Shown: positions 8,478 through 16,389 of the stretch, one piece after another
How positions within the stretch are numbered: the stretch's first letter is position 1
Layout of the letters: each line of letters begins with the position of its first letter
Source of the DNA: AWTP1-18 sp036518635
GTDB lineage: Bacteria; Pseudomonadota; Gammaproteobacteria; Burkholderiales; Rhodocyclaceae
NCBI GenBank assembly: GCA_036518635.1
Contig: DATDMT010000163.1
Location: 1-32,029 of the forward strand
Direction: 5' to 3'
Length of the DNA: 32,029 bases
Translations under genes and position numbers: made by a program
The notes under the pieces: model-generated
What the model was told of the DNA's origin: nothing
Database searches by the model: none
What the model saw: only the letters and a program-made list of their open reading frames with translations

Positions 8478-8756
8478 TTACTTCTTTTCGGGGGCAGCGG
8501 GAGCGGCGGGGGCAGCAGCAGCCGGAGCGGCGGGCTTGTCACCAGCGGCGGGGGCGGCAGCGGCGGGAGCAGCAGCGCCAGCAGCGGCGGGGGCGCCAGC
8601 AGCGGGAGCGGCAGCAGCCGGGGCAGCGGCGGGAGCCGGAGCGGCGGCGGGAGCGGGGGCAGCAGCCGGAGCGGCAGCGGGGGCGGGGGCTTCGCTCTTG
8701 CCGCAAGCGGAAACGGCCAGGGCAACGAGGGCTGCAACGAGGATGGACTTATTCAT
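8478..8756 (-). CDS. Small Ala/Pro-rich lipoprotein
   Basis: A 92-residue predicted lipoprotein. Start MNKSILVA is preceded by a good ribosome binding site (AAGGGAA) about 7 nt upstream, and the signal peptide ends in lipobox AVSAC. Everything after the Cys is low-complexity Ala/Pro/Gly with a few charged residues (GKSEAP near the start, GDKP near residue 73, and PEKK at the end). No known domain. Such tails usually act as flexible spacers spanning periplasm or peptidoglycan, or as structural lipoproteins; that is inference only. An upstream ATG (8849) and TTG (8855) in frame lie before the signal peptide and were rejected. It is monocistronic, ending at the shared terminator. Confidence 0.75.
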   Translation of the reverse strand: MNKSILVAALVALAVSACGKSEAPAPAAAPAAAPAPAAAPAPAAAPAAAAPAAGAPAAAGAAAPAAAAPAAGDKPAAPAAAAPAAPAAPEKK

Positions 8757-8869
8757 TTCAAATTCCCTTTTATCGATAAAGAAAGAAACTTTCCAGCAAA
8801 AGCCGGCAACTGGATAAGTTGAATACCAGTCAGCCCGTGATTTTAGCATGAACAACTAAGGCTTCGGAA

Positions 8870-9628
8870 TCAGTTGTTGCACTGCAGCGGGTCTTGGCGA
8901 TAGAAGCCGACCAATTGCGCGTAGTACGCCGGGTAGGCCCGCTGCAAGCACTCCGGCTGAAGAAAAAACACCTCGCTGCTGACCGCGAAAAACTCGGCCG
9001 GATGCTCTGCACCGTAGGGGTCGAAGGGCGCTTCGCCGCGATCCGCCTTGTGCTGAAAATCGACAAAAGCCGCTTGCAGCGCGCGTATCCAAGCGGGGCG
9101 CGACATGCCAGCGTGCAGCGGCGGGATGCCGTCGGCTTCGCCGTGGCGCATGTCCAGCTTGTGCGCCAGCTCGTGCAGCACCACGTTGACGCCCGCGGGC
9201 TCTTCGCCGGGCGGGAACCAGGAAAGCAGCACCGGGCCGTGGTCCCAGGATTCGCCGAGCAGGACGTCGTCGTATTCATGGACCAGGCCGGCTTCGTCCA
9301 TCATCTGGCGCGGGGCGAGAAACTCGCCGGGATAGACGACGATACCCACCCAGTCGTCGTACCAAGCCAAGCCAAGATTCAGGATCGGCAGGCAGGCCTG
9401 CAGGGTGATGTGCATCTGCATGGCGGCATCGAGATGCAGGCCACGGGCCGCGGACCATTGCTTCTGGCGGAGGAATTCGCCGCCGAGTTCGCGCAGCCGC
9501 TGCCGCTCCGGCTGGTTTAGCCGCTGCAGCATGGGGAGCTTGGCTTCCGCCGCCTGCCATTCGGCCTCGGTCGGCAGGCGCGGTGCCGGTGCCAGCCGTC
9601 GCAGGAGGCGTGTGACGAATTCAAGCAT
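8870..9628 (-). CDS. mtfA: MtfA-type zinc-dependent peptidase (DUF980/M90)
   Basis: Cytosolic metallopeptidase of the MtfA (YeeI) family. In E. coli MtfA binds the Mlc repressor and so affects glucose phosphotransferase genes, and it has aminopeptidase activity. The 252-residue product carries the HExxH zinc motif as LHELAHKLD (H152, E153, H156 counted from the chosen start), the preceding GVNVV strand, and the downstream HPAEFFAVSSEVFF segment that contains the third Glu ligand. ATG at 9628 was chosen because GGAG lies at the right spacing upstream; an in-frame TTG at 9640 gives four extra residues. It stands downstream of the ppiC terminator, so it likely has its own promoter in the short spacer or is read through. 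Family call firm; its regulatory target in this organism is unknown. Confidence 0.87.
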   Translation of the reverse strand: MLEFVTRLLRRLAPAPRLPTEAEWQAAEAKLPMLQRLNQPERQRLRELGGEFLRQKQWSAARGLHLDAAMQMHITLQACLPILNLGLAWYDDWVGIVVYPGEFLAPRQMMDEAGLVHEYDDVLLGESWDHGPVLLSWFPPGEEPAGVNVVLHELAHKLDMRHGEADGIPPLHAGMSRPAWIRALQAAFVDFQHKADRGEAPFDPYGAEHPAEFFAVSSEVFFLQPECLQRAYPAYYAQLVGFYRQDPLQCNN

Positions 9629-9643
9629 CTGCCGCTCCAATGC

Positions 9644-9668
9644 AAAACGGGGGCCGCAGCCCCCGTTT
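9644..9668 (-). terminator. Intrinsic terminator after ppiC
   Basis: Stem AAACGGGGGC/GCCCCCGTTT (9645-9654 with 9659-9668) and loop CGCA, continuing into a short T-run on the minus strand. It sits about 20 bp after the peptidyl-prolyl isomerase stop and about 16 bp before the mtfA start. Confidence 0.8.
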
Positions 9669-9687
9669 CGTTGAGATCAGGTCCGGC

Positions 9688-10521
9688 TTACTCGACCTTG
9701 GCCTTGGCACGCAGTTCCTGCACGTGCTGGTCGATCATCTGACGCTGCAGCTTCTGGACGATTTGCGGCTTGAGTTCTTCCAGCGGCTGCGCGTTGAAGT
9801 TGCGGGTGTCTTCCAGCAGGATCACGTGCCAGCCGAAATCGGACTTGACCGGGGCCTCGGTGTACTTGCCCTTGGCCAGCTTGCCCAGCGCATCGGCGAA
9901 GGGCTTGACGTAGTTGCCGGGAACCGACCAGTCCAGGTCGCCGCCCTTGTCGCGGGAGCCCGGATCCTTGGATTGCTTGGCCAGGTCTTCGAACTTCTCA
10001 CCCTTCTTCAGGCGAGCGATGATGTCCTTGGCTTCCTCTTCCTTCTCCACCAGGATGTGGCGGGCCTTGTATTCCTTGTCGCCCATGGAGGCCTTGTAGG
10101 CGTCGTATTCGGCCTTGACGGCCGCATCGGCGGGCTGATGGCTGCGGGCGAAGTCGGCCAGGTAGGCGTTGATCAGGATGTCCTGGCGGGCCATGTCGAT
10201 CTGGGCGGCGACATCGGTACGCTTCTCGATGCCCTTGCGGCCGGCTTCCTGGGAAACGGCTTCGAGGGTGATCAGGCGCTCGCGGATGGCCTTGCGCAGT
10301 TCTTCGGAATCGGGACGGCCTTGACCCTTCTGCGAAGCCAGGACCAGATCCATGCGGCTCTTGGGGATGGCCTTGCCATTGACGGTGGCCAACGCGGCAC
10401 CGGCAGCGGCGGGCTTTTCGGCAGCGGGGGCAGCCTCGGTCTTTTCCTTCTTGGCGAGGACGGGCGTGGCCACGAGCGAGGCGATCAACAACACGGAGGC
10501 GGAGGACAGCAGGCGTTTCAT
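9688..10521 (-). CDS. Parvulin-type peptidyl-prolyl cis-trans isomerase
   Basis: Periplasmic PpiC/PrsA/SurA-like folding catalyst of 277 residues. Residues 1-23 are a Sec signal peptide (cleavage after VLA). Next come an Ala/Lys/Glu-rich linker and a SurA-N-like helical chaperone region (about 45-145). The parvulin domain, about 150-250, has the family landmarks YKARHILV, GGDLDW and SDFGWHVILLED. The last 30 residues are helical and charged. ATG 10521 was chosen because it opens the signal peptide; an upstream in-frame start adds a Pro-rich stretch that does not look like a protein N-terminus. Downstream of yciI, yciB and msrB on the same strand, an arrangement common in betaproteobacteria. 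Confidence 0.9.
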   Translation of the reverse strand: MKRLLSSASVLLIASLVATPVLAKKEKTEAAPAAEKPAAAGAALATVNGKAIPKSRMDLVLASQKGQGRPDSEELRKAIRERLITLEAVSQEAGRKGIEKRTDVAAQIDMARQDILINAYLADFARSHQPADAAVKAEYDAYKASMGDKEYKARHILVEKEEEAKDIIARLKKGEKFEDLAKQSKDPGSRDKGGDLDWSVPGNYVKPFADALGKLAKGKYTEAPVKSDFGWHVILLEDTRNFNAQPLEELKPQIVQKLQRQMIDQHVQELRAKAKVE

Positions 10522-10627
10522 GAATGAATTTCCAAGCAAAGGTTGACCGGGGGGAGGGGGTGGCATCTGCGCCGCCGCCAGCACCGGCGAATCATACATC
10601 ATGACCGCGGCGAAGCCGGGCCAGCGG

Positions 10628-10930
10628 CTATTTGGGAAAGACCCGTAAAAAGGGCTTTACCGTCACTTTGGCATAGACCCCGGCGGCCATGTAGGGGTCG
10701 GCGTCGGCCCAGGCCTGGGCGGCCGCGAGGGATTCGAATTCGGCGACGATCAGGCTGCCGCTGAAGCCGGCGGGGCCTGGCGCCGGGGCGTCGATGGCCG
10801 GGTTCGGGCCGGCCAGGATCAGGCGGCCTTCCGCCTGGAGTTGTTCCAGTCGAGCCAGATGGTCCGGGCGGGCGGCCAGGCGTTTTTCCAGGCTGTTGGG
10901 GAAGTCCTCCCCGACGATGGAGTAGAGCAT
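10628..10930 (-). CDS. yciI: YciI family protein
   Basis: A 100-residue protein with the ferredoxin-like alpha/beta fold of the YciI (dimeric alpha-beta barrel) family. It starts MLYSIVGED, contains the conserved R-x-x-H-L-x-x-L region (ARPDHLARLEQL), and ends with the ADPYMAAGVYAKVTVKPF stretch that carries the catalytic-type Asp of the family (ADPY). Biochemical function is not established; some members are chloride-hydrolase-like enzymes. The ATG overlaps the yciB stop by one base (TGATG), so the two are translationally coupled. The gap to ppiC is about 100 bp. Confidence 0.88.
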   Translation of the reverse strand: MLYSIVGEDFPNSLEKRLAARPDHLARLEQLQAEGRLILAGPNPAIDAPAPGPAGFSGSLIVAEFESLAAAQAWADADPYMAAGVYAKVTVKPFLRVFPK

Positions 10931-11538
10931 CAGGTCTTGTCCTCTTCGAAGTAGCGTGCCAGGGCGAAGCTCTGCCCGACGATAAAGATCAGCATCAGGC
11001 CGGTCAGGCCATAGAGTTTGAAACTCACCCAGCCGTCGCAACTGAGCAGGTTCATCGCCACCAGATTGGCACCTCCCATGAACAGCAGGAAGGCCGCCCA
11101 GGCGGAGTTCAGCCGCGGCCAGACCTGATCCGGCAGGCTGATCTGGGGGCTCATCAATTCGCGCATCAGGTTCTTTTTCAGCACCAGGGCCGAGAACAGC
11201 AGGATGCCGCCGAACAGCCAGTAGAGGATGGTTGGCTTCCACTGGATGAAGGTTGGGTTGCGGAAATACAGGGTCGCGCCGCCGAATACGACGATGATCG
11301 ACAGGCTGATCCAGAGCATGGTGTCCACTTTTTTGTGGCGGAACATCTGCCAGCCGACCTGGATGAAGGTCGCCGCGATGGCGACCACGGTGGCCAGCAG
11401 GATCGGCTCATGCAGCAGCGGTACCGAGGCGTCGGGCATGGCCGCCAGGCAACTGCCGACGTTATTGCCGGCGGGGCTGGCGAGCTTGTAGGTGACAAAG
11501 AACAGGATGACCGGCAACAGGTCGAAGAGAAACTTCAT
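10930..11538 (-). CDS. yciB: Inner membrane-spanning protein YciB (septation protein A, IspZ)
   Basis: A 202-residue polytopic membrane protein of the YciB/IspZ family, linked in enterics to cell-envelope synthesis, septation and intracellular spread in Shigella. The N-terminus MKFLFDLLPVILFFVTYK is the conserved family opening, and five hydrophobic spans are seen. The FRNPTFIQWKPTILYWLFG segment is the strongly conserved family core. Ordered msrB-yciB-yciI on the minus strand, 6 bp after the msrB stop. Molecular function is still unsettled in the literature. Confidence 0.92.
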   Translation of the reverse strand: MKFLFDLLPVILFFVTYKLASPAGNNVGSCLAAMPDASVPLLHEPILLATVVAIAATFIQVGWQMFRHKKVDTMLWISLSIIVVFGGATLYFRNPTFIQWKPTILYWLFGGILLFSALVLKKNLMRELMSPQISLPDQVWPRLNSAWAAFLLFMGGANLVAMNLLSCDGWVSFKLYGLTGLMLIFIVGQSFALARYFEEDKT

Positions 11539-11544
11539 CGGGGG

Positions 11545-11931
11545 TTATTTCTTTTCAAAATTCAGCGATGCGGAGTTGATGCAATAGCGCAAGCCGGTGG
11601 GGGCCGGGCCGTCGTCGAAGACATGGCCGAGGTGGGCGCCGCATTCGGCGCAGGTGACTTCGGTGCGGCGCATGCCGTGGCTACGGTCCTCGTGTTCGGC
11701 GATGGTTCCGGCCGGAGCGTAGAAGCTGGGCCAGCCGCAGCCGGCGTCAAACTTGGTGTTCGATTCGAACAAGGGCGCCCCGCAGCAGACGCAGCGGTAG
11801 CTGCCGTTTTCCCAGTGATTCCAGAATTCGCCGCTGAAGGCCCGCTCGGTGCCCTTTTCGCGGGCGACCCGATATTGTTCCGGGGTCAGGCTTTCGCGCC
11901 ATTCGGCGTCGCTTTTCGTGGTCTTGCTCAT
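11545..11931 (-). CDS. msrB: Peptide methionine-R-sulfoxide reductase MsrB
   Basis: Repairs oxidised methionine (R-sulfoxide form) in proteins. The 128-residue product has the zinc-binding pairs C47/C50 and C94/C97, the GCGWPSF motif with the likely resolving C65, and the catalytic C117 in RYCINSASLNF. An additional Cys, C49, lies inside the first zinc pair (CVCC). ATG 11931 (MSKTTKSD) has a Shine-Dalgarno-like GAGGAGAG upstream; an upstream in-frame start that would add 31 residues was rejected. First gene of the msrB-yciB-yciI-ppiC run and divergent from dadA, with a 91-bp intergenic region. Confidence 0.94.
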   Translation of the reverse strand: MSKTTKSDAEWRESLTPEQYRVAREKGTERAFSGEFWNHWENGSYRCVCCGAPLFESNTKFDAGCGWPSFYAPAGTIAEHEDRSHGMRRTEVTCAECGAHLGHVFDDGPAPTGLRYCINSASLNFEKK

Positions 11932-12022
11932 GGGGCTCTCCTCGGGCGGCACGTTACCATATGGCCCTTGGGATGCCCAAGATTGAACAAGGTTCCATCG
12001 TGATTGTGCGGAGAACGGCCTC

Positions 12023-13267
12023 ATGAAAGTGCTAGTCCTTGGGGCCGGCGTGATAGGTGTGACAACAGCCTGGTATCTGGCCCGCGCGGGCCATCAGGTG
12101 ACGGTCGTCGACCGCCAATCCGCACCGGCCCAGGAAACCAGCCAGGCCAACGGCAGCCAGATTTCGGTCTGCCATGCCGAGCCCTGGGCCAACCCGGCGG
12201 CGCCGTTGAAAGTGCTGAAATGGTTGGGGCAGGAGGATGCGCCGCTGCTCTGGCGCTGGCGTGCGGACCCGGTTCAGTTCGCCTGGGGCCTGCGTTTCCT
12301 CAATGAGTGCCGCCCCACCCGCACTAAAGCCAATATCGCCGCCCTGGTGGGGCTCGGCCTCTACAGCCGGCATTGTCTCGGCGAGCTGAGGGATGAACTG
12401 GCGTTGCACTACGATGAGATGCGGCGCGGCATCCTGCATTTCTATACCGATCCCGCCGAGTTCGAACACGCCATTCCCCAGGCCGCCCTGATGCGCGCCT
12501 ATGGTTGCGAACGGCTGGTGAAGACGCCGGCGGAATGCCTGGCCATCGAGCCGGCCCTGCGCCACAGCGACATTCCGGTGGTGGGTGGGACCTATACGCC
12601 GGACGACGAGTCGGGCGATGCCCGTCTGTTCTCCGAGGCCCTGCTGGGCCACTGTCTGCGGCTAGGTGTGACCTTCATGCCGGAACGGACGATCAGCCAT
12701 CTGCTGACCGATGGTGATCGCTGCAGCGGCGTGCAACTGGCCGATGGCACCGTGTTGCAGGCCGACGCCTGTGTCGTGGCCCTGGGCAGCTATTCACCCT
12801 TGCTGCTGCGGCCCCTGGGTGTGCGGATTCCGGTGTTTCCGGCCAAGGGCTATTCGCTGACCCTGGCGCTGCCCGAGGGGGTTGAAGCACCCTCGGTGAG
12901 CCTCACCGACGACGGCGCCAAACTGGTCTTTTCCCGGCTCGGTCAGCGCCTGCGGATCGCCGGCACCGCCGAGTTCTGCGGCTACGATACCCGCCTTAAT
13001 CCGGCGCGATTGCAGCCGCTGCGGCAGCGCACGGCGGCGCTGTTTCCCCAATTGCGCGGGCTGGAAGAGATGCATCAATGGACCGGGCTGCGCCCGGCCA
13101 CGCCGGGCAATCTGCCGTTGCTTGGAGCGACCCGCTACCGCGGCCTGTTCCTCAATACCGGGCATGGCACCCTGGGTTGGACCCTGGCCTGCGGTTCGGC
13201 ACGTTTGCTGGCCGATTTGATCGACGGCCGCGCACCGGAGGTTGATCCGGCGCCTTACCAACCGTAG
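12023..13267 (+). CDS. dadA: D-amino acid dehydrogenase, small subunit (DadA)
   Basis: FAD-dependent, membrane-associated dehydrogenase that oxidises D-amino acids (chiefly D-alanine) to 2-oxoacids and ammonia, passing electrons to the quinone pool. The 414-residue DAO-fold protein begins with the dinucleotide-binding strand MKVLVLGAGVIG (GxGxxG at residues 7-12). It carries the family landmarks QANGSQISVCHAEPWANP near residue 42 and the C-terminal RPATPGNLPLLG and NTGHGTLGWTLACGSA that close the FAD site. GGAGA lies 8-12 nt before the ATG. No alanine racemase (dadX) or Lrp-type regulator is next to it here. Single-gene unit followed by a repeat-containing spacer. Confidence 0.92.
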   Translation: MKVLVLGAGVIGVTTAWYLARAGHQVTVVDRQSAPAQETSQANGSQISVCHAEPWANPAAPLKVLKWLGQEDAPLLWRWRADPVQFAWGLRFLNECRPTRTKANIAALVGLGLYSRHCLGELRDELALHYDEMRRGILHFYTDPAEFEHAIPQAALMRAYGCERLVKTPAECLAIEPALRHSDIPVVGGTYTPDDESGDARLFSEALLGHCLRLGVTFMPERTISHLLTDGDRCSGVQLADGTVLQADACVVALGSYSPLLLRPLGVRIPVFPAKGYSLTLALPEGVEAPSVSLTDDGAKLVFSRLGQRLRIAGTAEFCGYDTRLNPARLQPLRQRTAALFPQLRGLEEMHQWTGLRPATPGNLPLLGATRYRGLFLNTGHGTLGWTLACGSARLLADLIDGRAPEVDPAPYQP

Positions 13268-13452
13268 CCGCCGCAGTCTCTAGCGTGAAAACGTTTGAAC
13301 AACGAGCTCCGTGATGTCGAGCGCAGCGAGCCGTTTAGTAGCCTCCCCGTGAGGGGAGCTTGGCCTGCCCTGAGCTCGTCGAAGGGGGAGGGGCGGGCGT
13401 TTATGCCCTGCGCGCTTTCATGGATGGCGGATGCTCACGGAAAGCGTGCACG
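13268..13452. repeat. Intergenic spacer with interspersed CPELVEG-type repeat
   Basis: A 185-bp spacer between the convergent dadA and DUF2863-type genes. It holds a GC-rich hairpin (CTCCCC/GGGGAG, 13343-13358) and then GCCTGCCCTGAGCTCGTCG at 13363-13381, followed by AAGGG. This closely matches a short interspersed element found in many bacterial genomes, which produces spurious peptides containing CPELVEG when translated; that string is exactly what the plus strand gives at 13365-13385. A nearby GTCGAGCGCAGCGAG (13317-13331) is another unit often found in the same kind of repeat. No transposase or coding gene is present. Confidence 0.6.
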
Positions 13453-14619
13453 CTAATGCAGGTGGCGCGGCGGCGTCAGCCCTTCGCCTTCCGGCATTTC
13501 GGCGTGCATCGGCTCGCCTTCCGGGTTGGGGTAGAGCGGGGCACCGCAGTCGTCGCAATACTCCAGCGGGAAGCGATGCTCGAGTTGCAGCACGCGGCCG
13601 ATGCCGGCGGCCTTCAATGCGGCTTCAATCTGCGCGGCGACTTCGCTGCTTTCGTCTTCCGCTTCGAGCAGCGGCCAGACCACGCCGTGGATCACCTGGC
13701 TGGAATCGCTGCGAGTGAAACCGATGCGGAACTCTTCCAGGCGCTGGTCGAAGAAGGGCGCCACCACCGCGCGCAGCTCGCTGGCCGGGACGTTCAGGGT
13801 GCTGGTCAGGAAATCCGCCGATGCCTGCAGGGCGAAGGGGCGCGAGGCCCGGTCGGCGTCGCGGCAGGCGGCGTGAAAGGGCAGGGGGATCAGCAGTTGG
13901 TGGGCGCAGGCCGGCAGCAGCGGTGCCAGGGCCTGGCCGCCCTGCGCGCTCCATGCCTTCAGCGTTTGGTTGCGCTCGCCATCGTCCTCCTGCCAGCGGA
14001 ACAGCGGGCTGCCGTGGGGGGCGCGGACCAGGCCGAGCAAATAACGGGTGTCGGACAGGAAGACCATGGCCTCGGGCATCTGTGCCGCATCGACATGCAA
14101 CGGCAAGCCTCTTTGCGCCGCCTGGGCCAGTCGGTCGAGCCATTGCGAGGTTTCGCAGTAGCCGGCCGGCAGGTGGTCGGGACTGAACAGGAAATCCGCC
14201 AGGGTCAGCGTGGCGCCGGCCGCCAGGCCGTGGGCTTGCAACTGCACCCGCAGGTTTTCCAGGGCTTCCCCCGCGATCGGCCCCGAGGGGATGGTGAAGC
14301 GCGACCAGGCCAGGATCGGCGCGGCGATCAGCACCATGTCCTGGCCGCTGGCATTGCGCCGGCTTTCGCAGCGGGATTCGACCAAATCGGCCAAGGGTTC
14401 GTAGCCGCGATCGTCGCGGTTGTAGAGTTGATCCAGGGCGCCGGTCAGGGCTTCGTCGTCCGCATCCGCCAGCAGACGGTCCACCTCGCCGATCAGCCGG
14501 TTTTCCCAGAAGTCGTCCTCGATCCGGGATGAGGACAAACCAAGGGCAGTGGCGAGGGCAATCAGGGTGTTTTGCCCAGGGCTGACGCGGGAACGGCGGG
14601 AAAATCGGGAGCGTTTCAT
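13453..14619 (-). CDS. DUF2863 family protein
   Basis: A 388-residue cytosolic protein of unknown function that I recognise as likely DUF2863, a family largely limited to betaproteobacteria. The N-terminus is strongly basic (MKRSRFSRRSRVSPGQ), followed by a helical segment LIALATALGLSSSRIEDDFWE. The rest is mixed alpha/beta with no known catalytic motif. The C-terminus has a CDDCGAPLYPN element (a CxxC pair) like half of a zinc ribbon, with His residues after it (HAEMPEG, PPRHLH). No signal peptide and no membrane span. TAGAAT at 14662-14667 on this strand is a possible -10. Divergent from the phosphate transport operon; no functional link is evident. Confidence 0.72.
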   Translation of the reverse strand: MKRSRFSRRSRVSPGQNTLIALATALGLSSSRIEDDFWENRLIGEVDRLLADADDEALTGALDQLYNRDDRGYEPLADLVESRCESRRNASGQDMVLIAAPILAWSRFTIPSGPIAGEALENLRVQLQAHGLAAGATLTLADFLFSPDHLPAGYCETSQWLDRLAQAAQRGLPLHVDAAQMPEAMVFLSDTRYLLGLVRAPHGSPLFRWQEDDGERNQTLKAWSAQGGQALAPLLPACAHQLLIPLPFHAACRDADRASRPFALQASADFLTSTLNVPASELRAVVAPFFDQRLEEFRIGFTRSDSSQVIHGVVWPLLEAEDESSEVAAQIEAALKAAGIGRVLQLEHRFPLEYCDDCGAPLYPNPEGEPMHAEMPEGEGLTPPRHLH

Positions 14620-14661
14620 TAGCGGGCGCCTGGGGACGCGGGGGATTCGAGGAAGATTGCG

Positions 14662-14667
14662 ATTCTA
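14662..14667 (-). promoter_or_regulatory. Candidate -10 element for the DUF2863 gene
   Basis: TAGAAT read on the minus strand, 43 bp before the start codon. The -35 region is poor. Supported mainly by recurrence of the same hexamer before other genes in this window. Confidence 0.35.
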
Positions 14668-14730
14668 TCAAGTCGTGGGAGGCCGCCCGCTGGTAGACTG
14701 CGCGCGGTTCAATACCTAGGCGATTCCACG

Positions 14731-15369
14731 ATGTTCTCAAAATTGATGCCCAAGGAAGGCAAGTTCTTTGATTTGTTCAATGCCCACGCGGAGCAGATTG
14801 TCATCGGAGGAAAGCAGCTAGTCACGCTGTTTGCCAGTGTTACCGAGAATTCCGAGTCGCTGGCGGCCCACGCCAAGGCCATCGACGAAACCGAGCGTTG
14901 CGCCGACCGCTACACCCACGACACGGTGGCCCTGCTGCACTCGGTGTTCAACACGCCCTTGGACCGGGACGAGATCCATCGCCTGATCATTCGCATGGAC
15001 GACATCCTCGACCTGATCCAGGACGTCGCCGAGACCATGTATCTCTACGACGTGCGCCGTATCACCGAGGAAGCCCGGCGCCTGGCTGAAATCTGCCTCT
15101 CCTGCTGCGAGCGGGTGAAGACCGCGGTGGGCCTGCTGTCCAATATGGACAATGCCAGCGCGATCCTGCGCACCTGCCAGGAAATCGACCAACTCGAATC
15201 CGATGCCGACCGGGTGATGCGTCAGGGCATGGCCAAGCTGTTCCGCGAGGAAGCGGACGTGCGCGAGCTGATCAAGCTGAAGAGCATCTACGAACTATTG
15301 GAAACCGTCACCGATCGTTGCGAGGACGTCGCCAACATCATCGAGGGCATCACCCTCGAGAACGCCTGA
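14731..15369 (+). CDS. DUF47 phosphate transport accessory protein (PhoU-like)
   Basis: A 212-residue all-helical protein of the DUF47/TIGR00153 family, distantly related to PhoU, encoded just before a Pit permease as in the orfA-pit operon of Sinorhizobium. Conserved Glu/Asp-rich helices likely bind metal: IDETERCADRYTHDT near residue 50, DDILDLIQDVAETM near 90, EIDQLESDADRV near 150, and YELLETVTDRCEDVANIIE at the end. It is thought to modulate or gate phosphate/metal-phosphate uptake. The spacing to pit is 12 bp with a ribosome binding site (GGAG), so cotranscription is near certain. No transmembrane segment is seen. Confidence 0.9.
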   Translation: MFSKLMPKEGKFFDLFNAHAEQIVIGGKQLVTLFASVTENSESLAAHAKAIDETERCADRYTHDTVALLHSVFNTPLDRDEIHRLIIRMDDILDLIQDVAETMYLYDVRRITEEARRLAEICLSCCERVKTAVGLLSNMDNASAILRTCQEIDQLESDADRVMRQGMAKLFREEADVRELIKLKSIYELLETVTDRCEDVANIIEGITLENA

Positions 15370-15381
15370 CGGAGCGCGCTG

Positions 15382-16389
15382 ATGTCCGGAGTCGGAGTGG
15401 GTTTCTACGCAGTCGTCCTGCTGATCGTGCTGGCGCTGGTGTTCGACTTCATGAACGGGTTTCATGACGCGGCCAACTCCATTGCCACGGTGGTTTCCAC
15501 CGGTGTGCTGAAGCCCCACCAGGCAGTGGCCTGGGCCGCCGTATTCAATGTGATTGCCATCACCGTATTCCAGCTCAAGGTGGCGGCCACCATCGGCAAG
15601 GGAACCGTCGAGCCTTCGATGGTGGATCTACATCTGATCTTCGGTGCGCTGATGGGCGCCATCGCCTGGAACGTCATCACCTGGTACTACGGCATCCCGT
15701 CCAGTTCCTCCCATGCCCTGATCGGCGGCCTGGTCGGCGCGGCCCTGGCCAAGGCGGGGCCTACCGCGCTGATCTGGTCCGGCGTCGGCAAGACGGTGTT
15801 GTTCATCCTGGTCTCGCCGCTGCTGGGCTTCATTCTTGGCGCTCTGTTGATGGTGGCGGTGGCCTGGCTGTGCAACCGCTCCTCGTCGCGGCGGGTGGAC
15901 AAACTGTTCCGCCGCCTGCAACTGATCTCCGCTTCGCTCTACAGCCTGGGCCATGGCGGCAACGATGCACAAAAGACCATCGGCCTGATTTGGCTGCTGC
16001 TGATTTCCGCCGGCATGACCTCGGCCAATGACGGCATCCCCGGCTGGGTGGTGGTCGCCTGCTATACCGCCATGGGCCTCGGCACGCTGTTCGGCGGCTG
16101 GCGCATCGTCAAGACCATGGGCCAGAAAATCACCAAGTTGAAGCCCGTCGGCGGTTTCTGTGCCGAAACCGGCGGCGCGATGACCTTGTTCCTGGCTTCG
16201 GCGCTGGGTATCCCGGTATCTACCACGCATACCATTACCGGCGCCATCGTCGGCGTCGGCACCACCCGCGGCGCTTCTAACGTGCGCTGGGGCATCGCCG
16301 GCGGCATCGTCTGGGCCTGGGTGTTGACCATTCCCGCTTCGGCGATCATCGCCGCCGCCGCCTGGTGGTTGAGCGATCTGGTGTTGTGA
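15382..16389 (+). CDS. pit: Low-affinity inorganic phosphate transporter, PiT family
   Basis: Inner-membrane symporter for (metal-)phosphate, 335 residues with about ten hydrophobic spans. That is the short bacterial PiT form rather than the ~500-residue E. coli PitA. Both inverted-repeat signature motifs are intact: FDFMNGFHDAANSIATVVST at residues 21-40 and SLGHGGNDAQKTIG at about 188-201. Two further conserved pieces, GIPSSSSHALIGGLVGA and GIPVSTTHTITGAIVGVG, mark the two halves. ATG at 15382 follows ACGGAGCG at good spacing. The stop overlaps the start of the downstream Cys-cluster gene. Partner of the DUF47 protein upstream. Confidence 0.93.
   Translation: MSGVGVGFYAVVLLIVLALVFDFMNGFHDAANSIATVVSTGVLKPHQAVAWAAVFNVIAITVFQLKVAATIGKGTVEPSMVDLHLIFGALMGAIAWNVITWYYGIPSSSSHALIGGLVGAALAKAGPTALIWSGVGKTVLFILVSPLLGFILGALLMVAVAWLCNRSSSRRVDKLFRRLQLISASLYSLGHGGNDAQKTIGLIWLLLISAGMTSANDGIPGWVVVACYTAMGLGTLFGGWRIVKTMGQKITKLKPVGGFCAETGGAMTLFLASALGIPVSTTHTITGAIVGVGTTRGASNVRWGIAGGIVWAWVLTIPASAIIAAAAWWLSDLVL

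Noticed and set aside
8457..8822. Plus-strand Gly/Ser-rich open frame opposite the small lipoprotein
   Set aside because: Low-complexity mirror of the Ala/Pro codons; it has no signal peptide, and the minus strand has a lipobox and a good ribosome binding site.
13360..14532. A plus-strand open frame beginning MACPELVEGG opposite the DUF2863 gene
   Set aside because: Its N-terminus is the translated interspersed repeat, and the rest is the antisense of a well-formed minus-strand gene.
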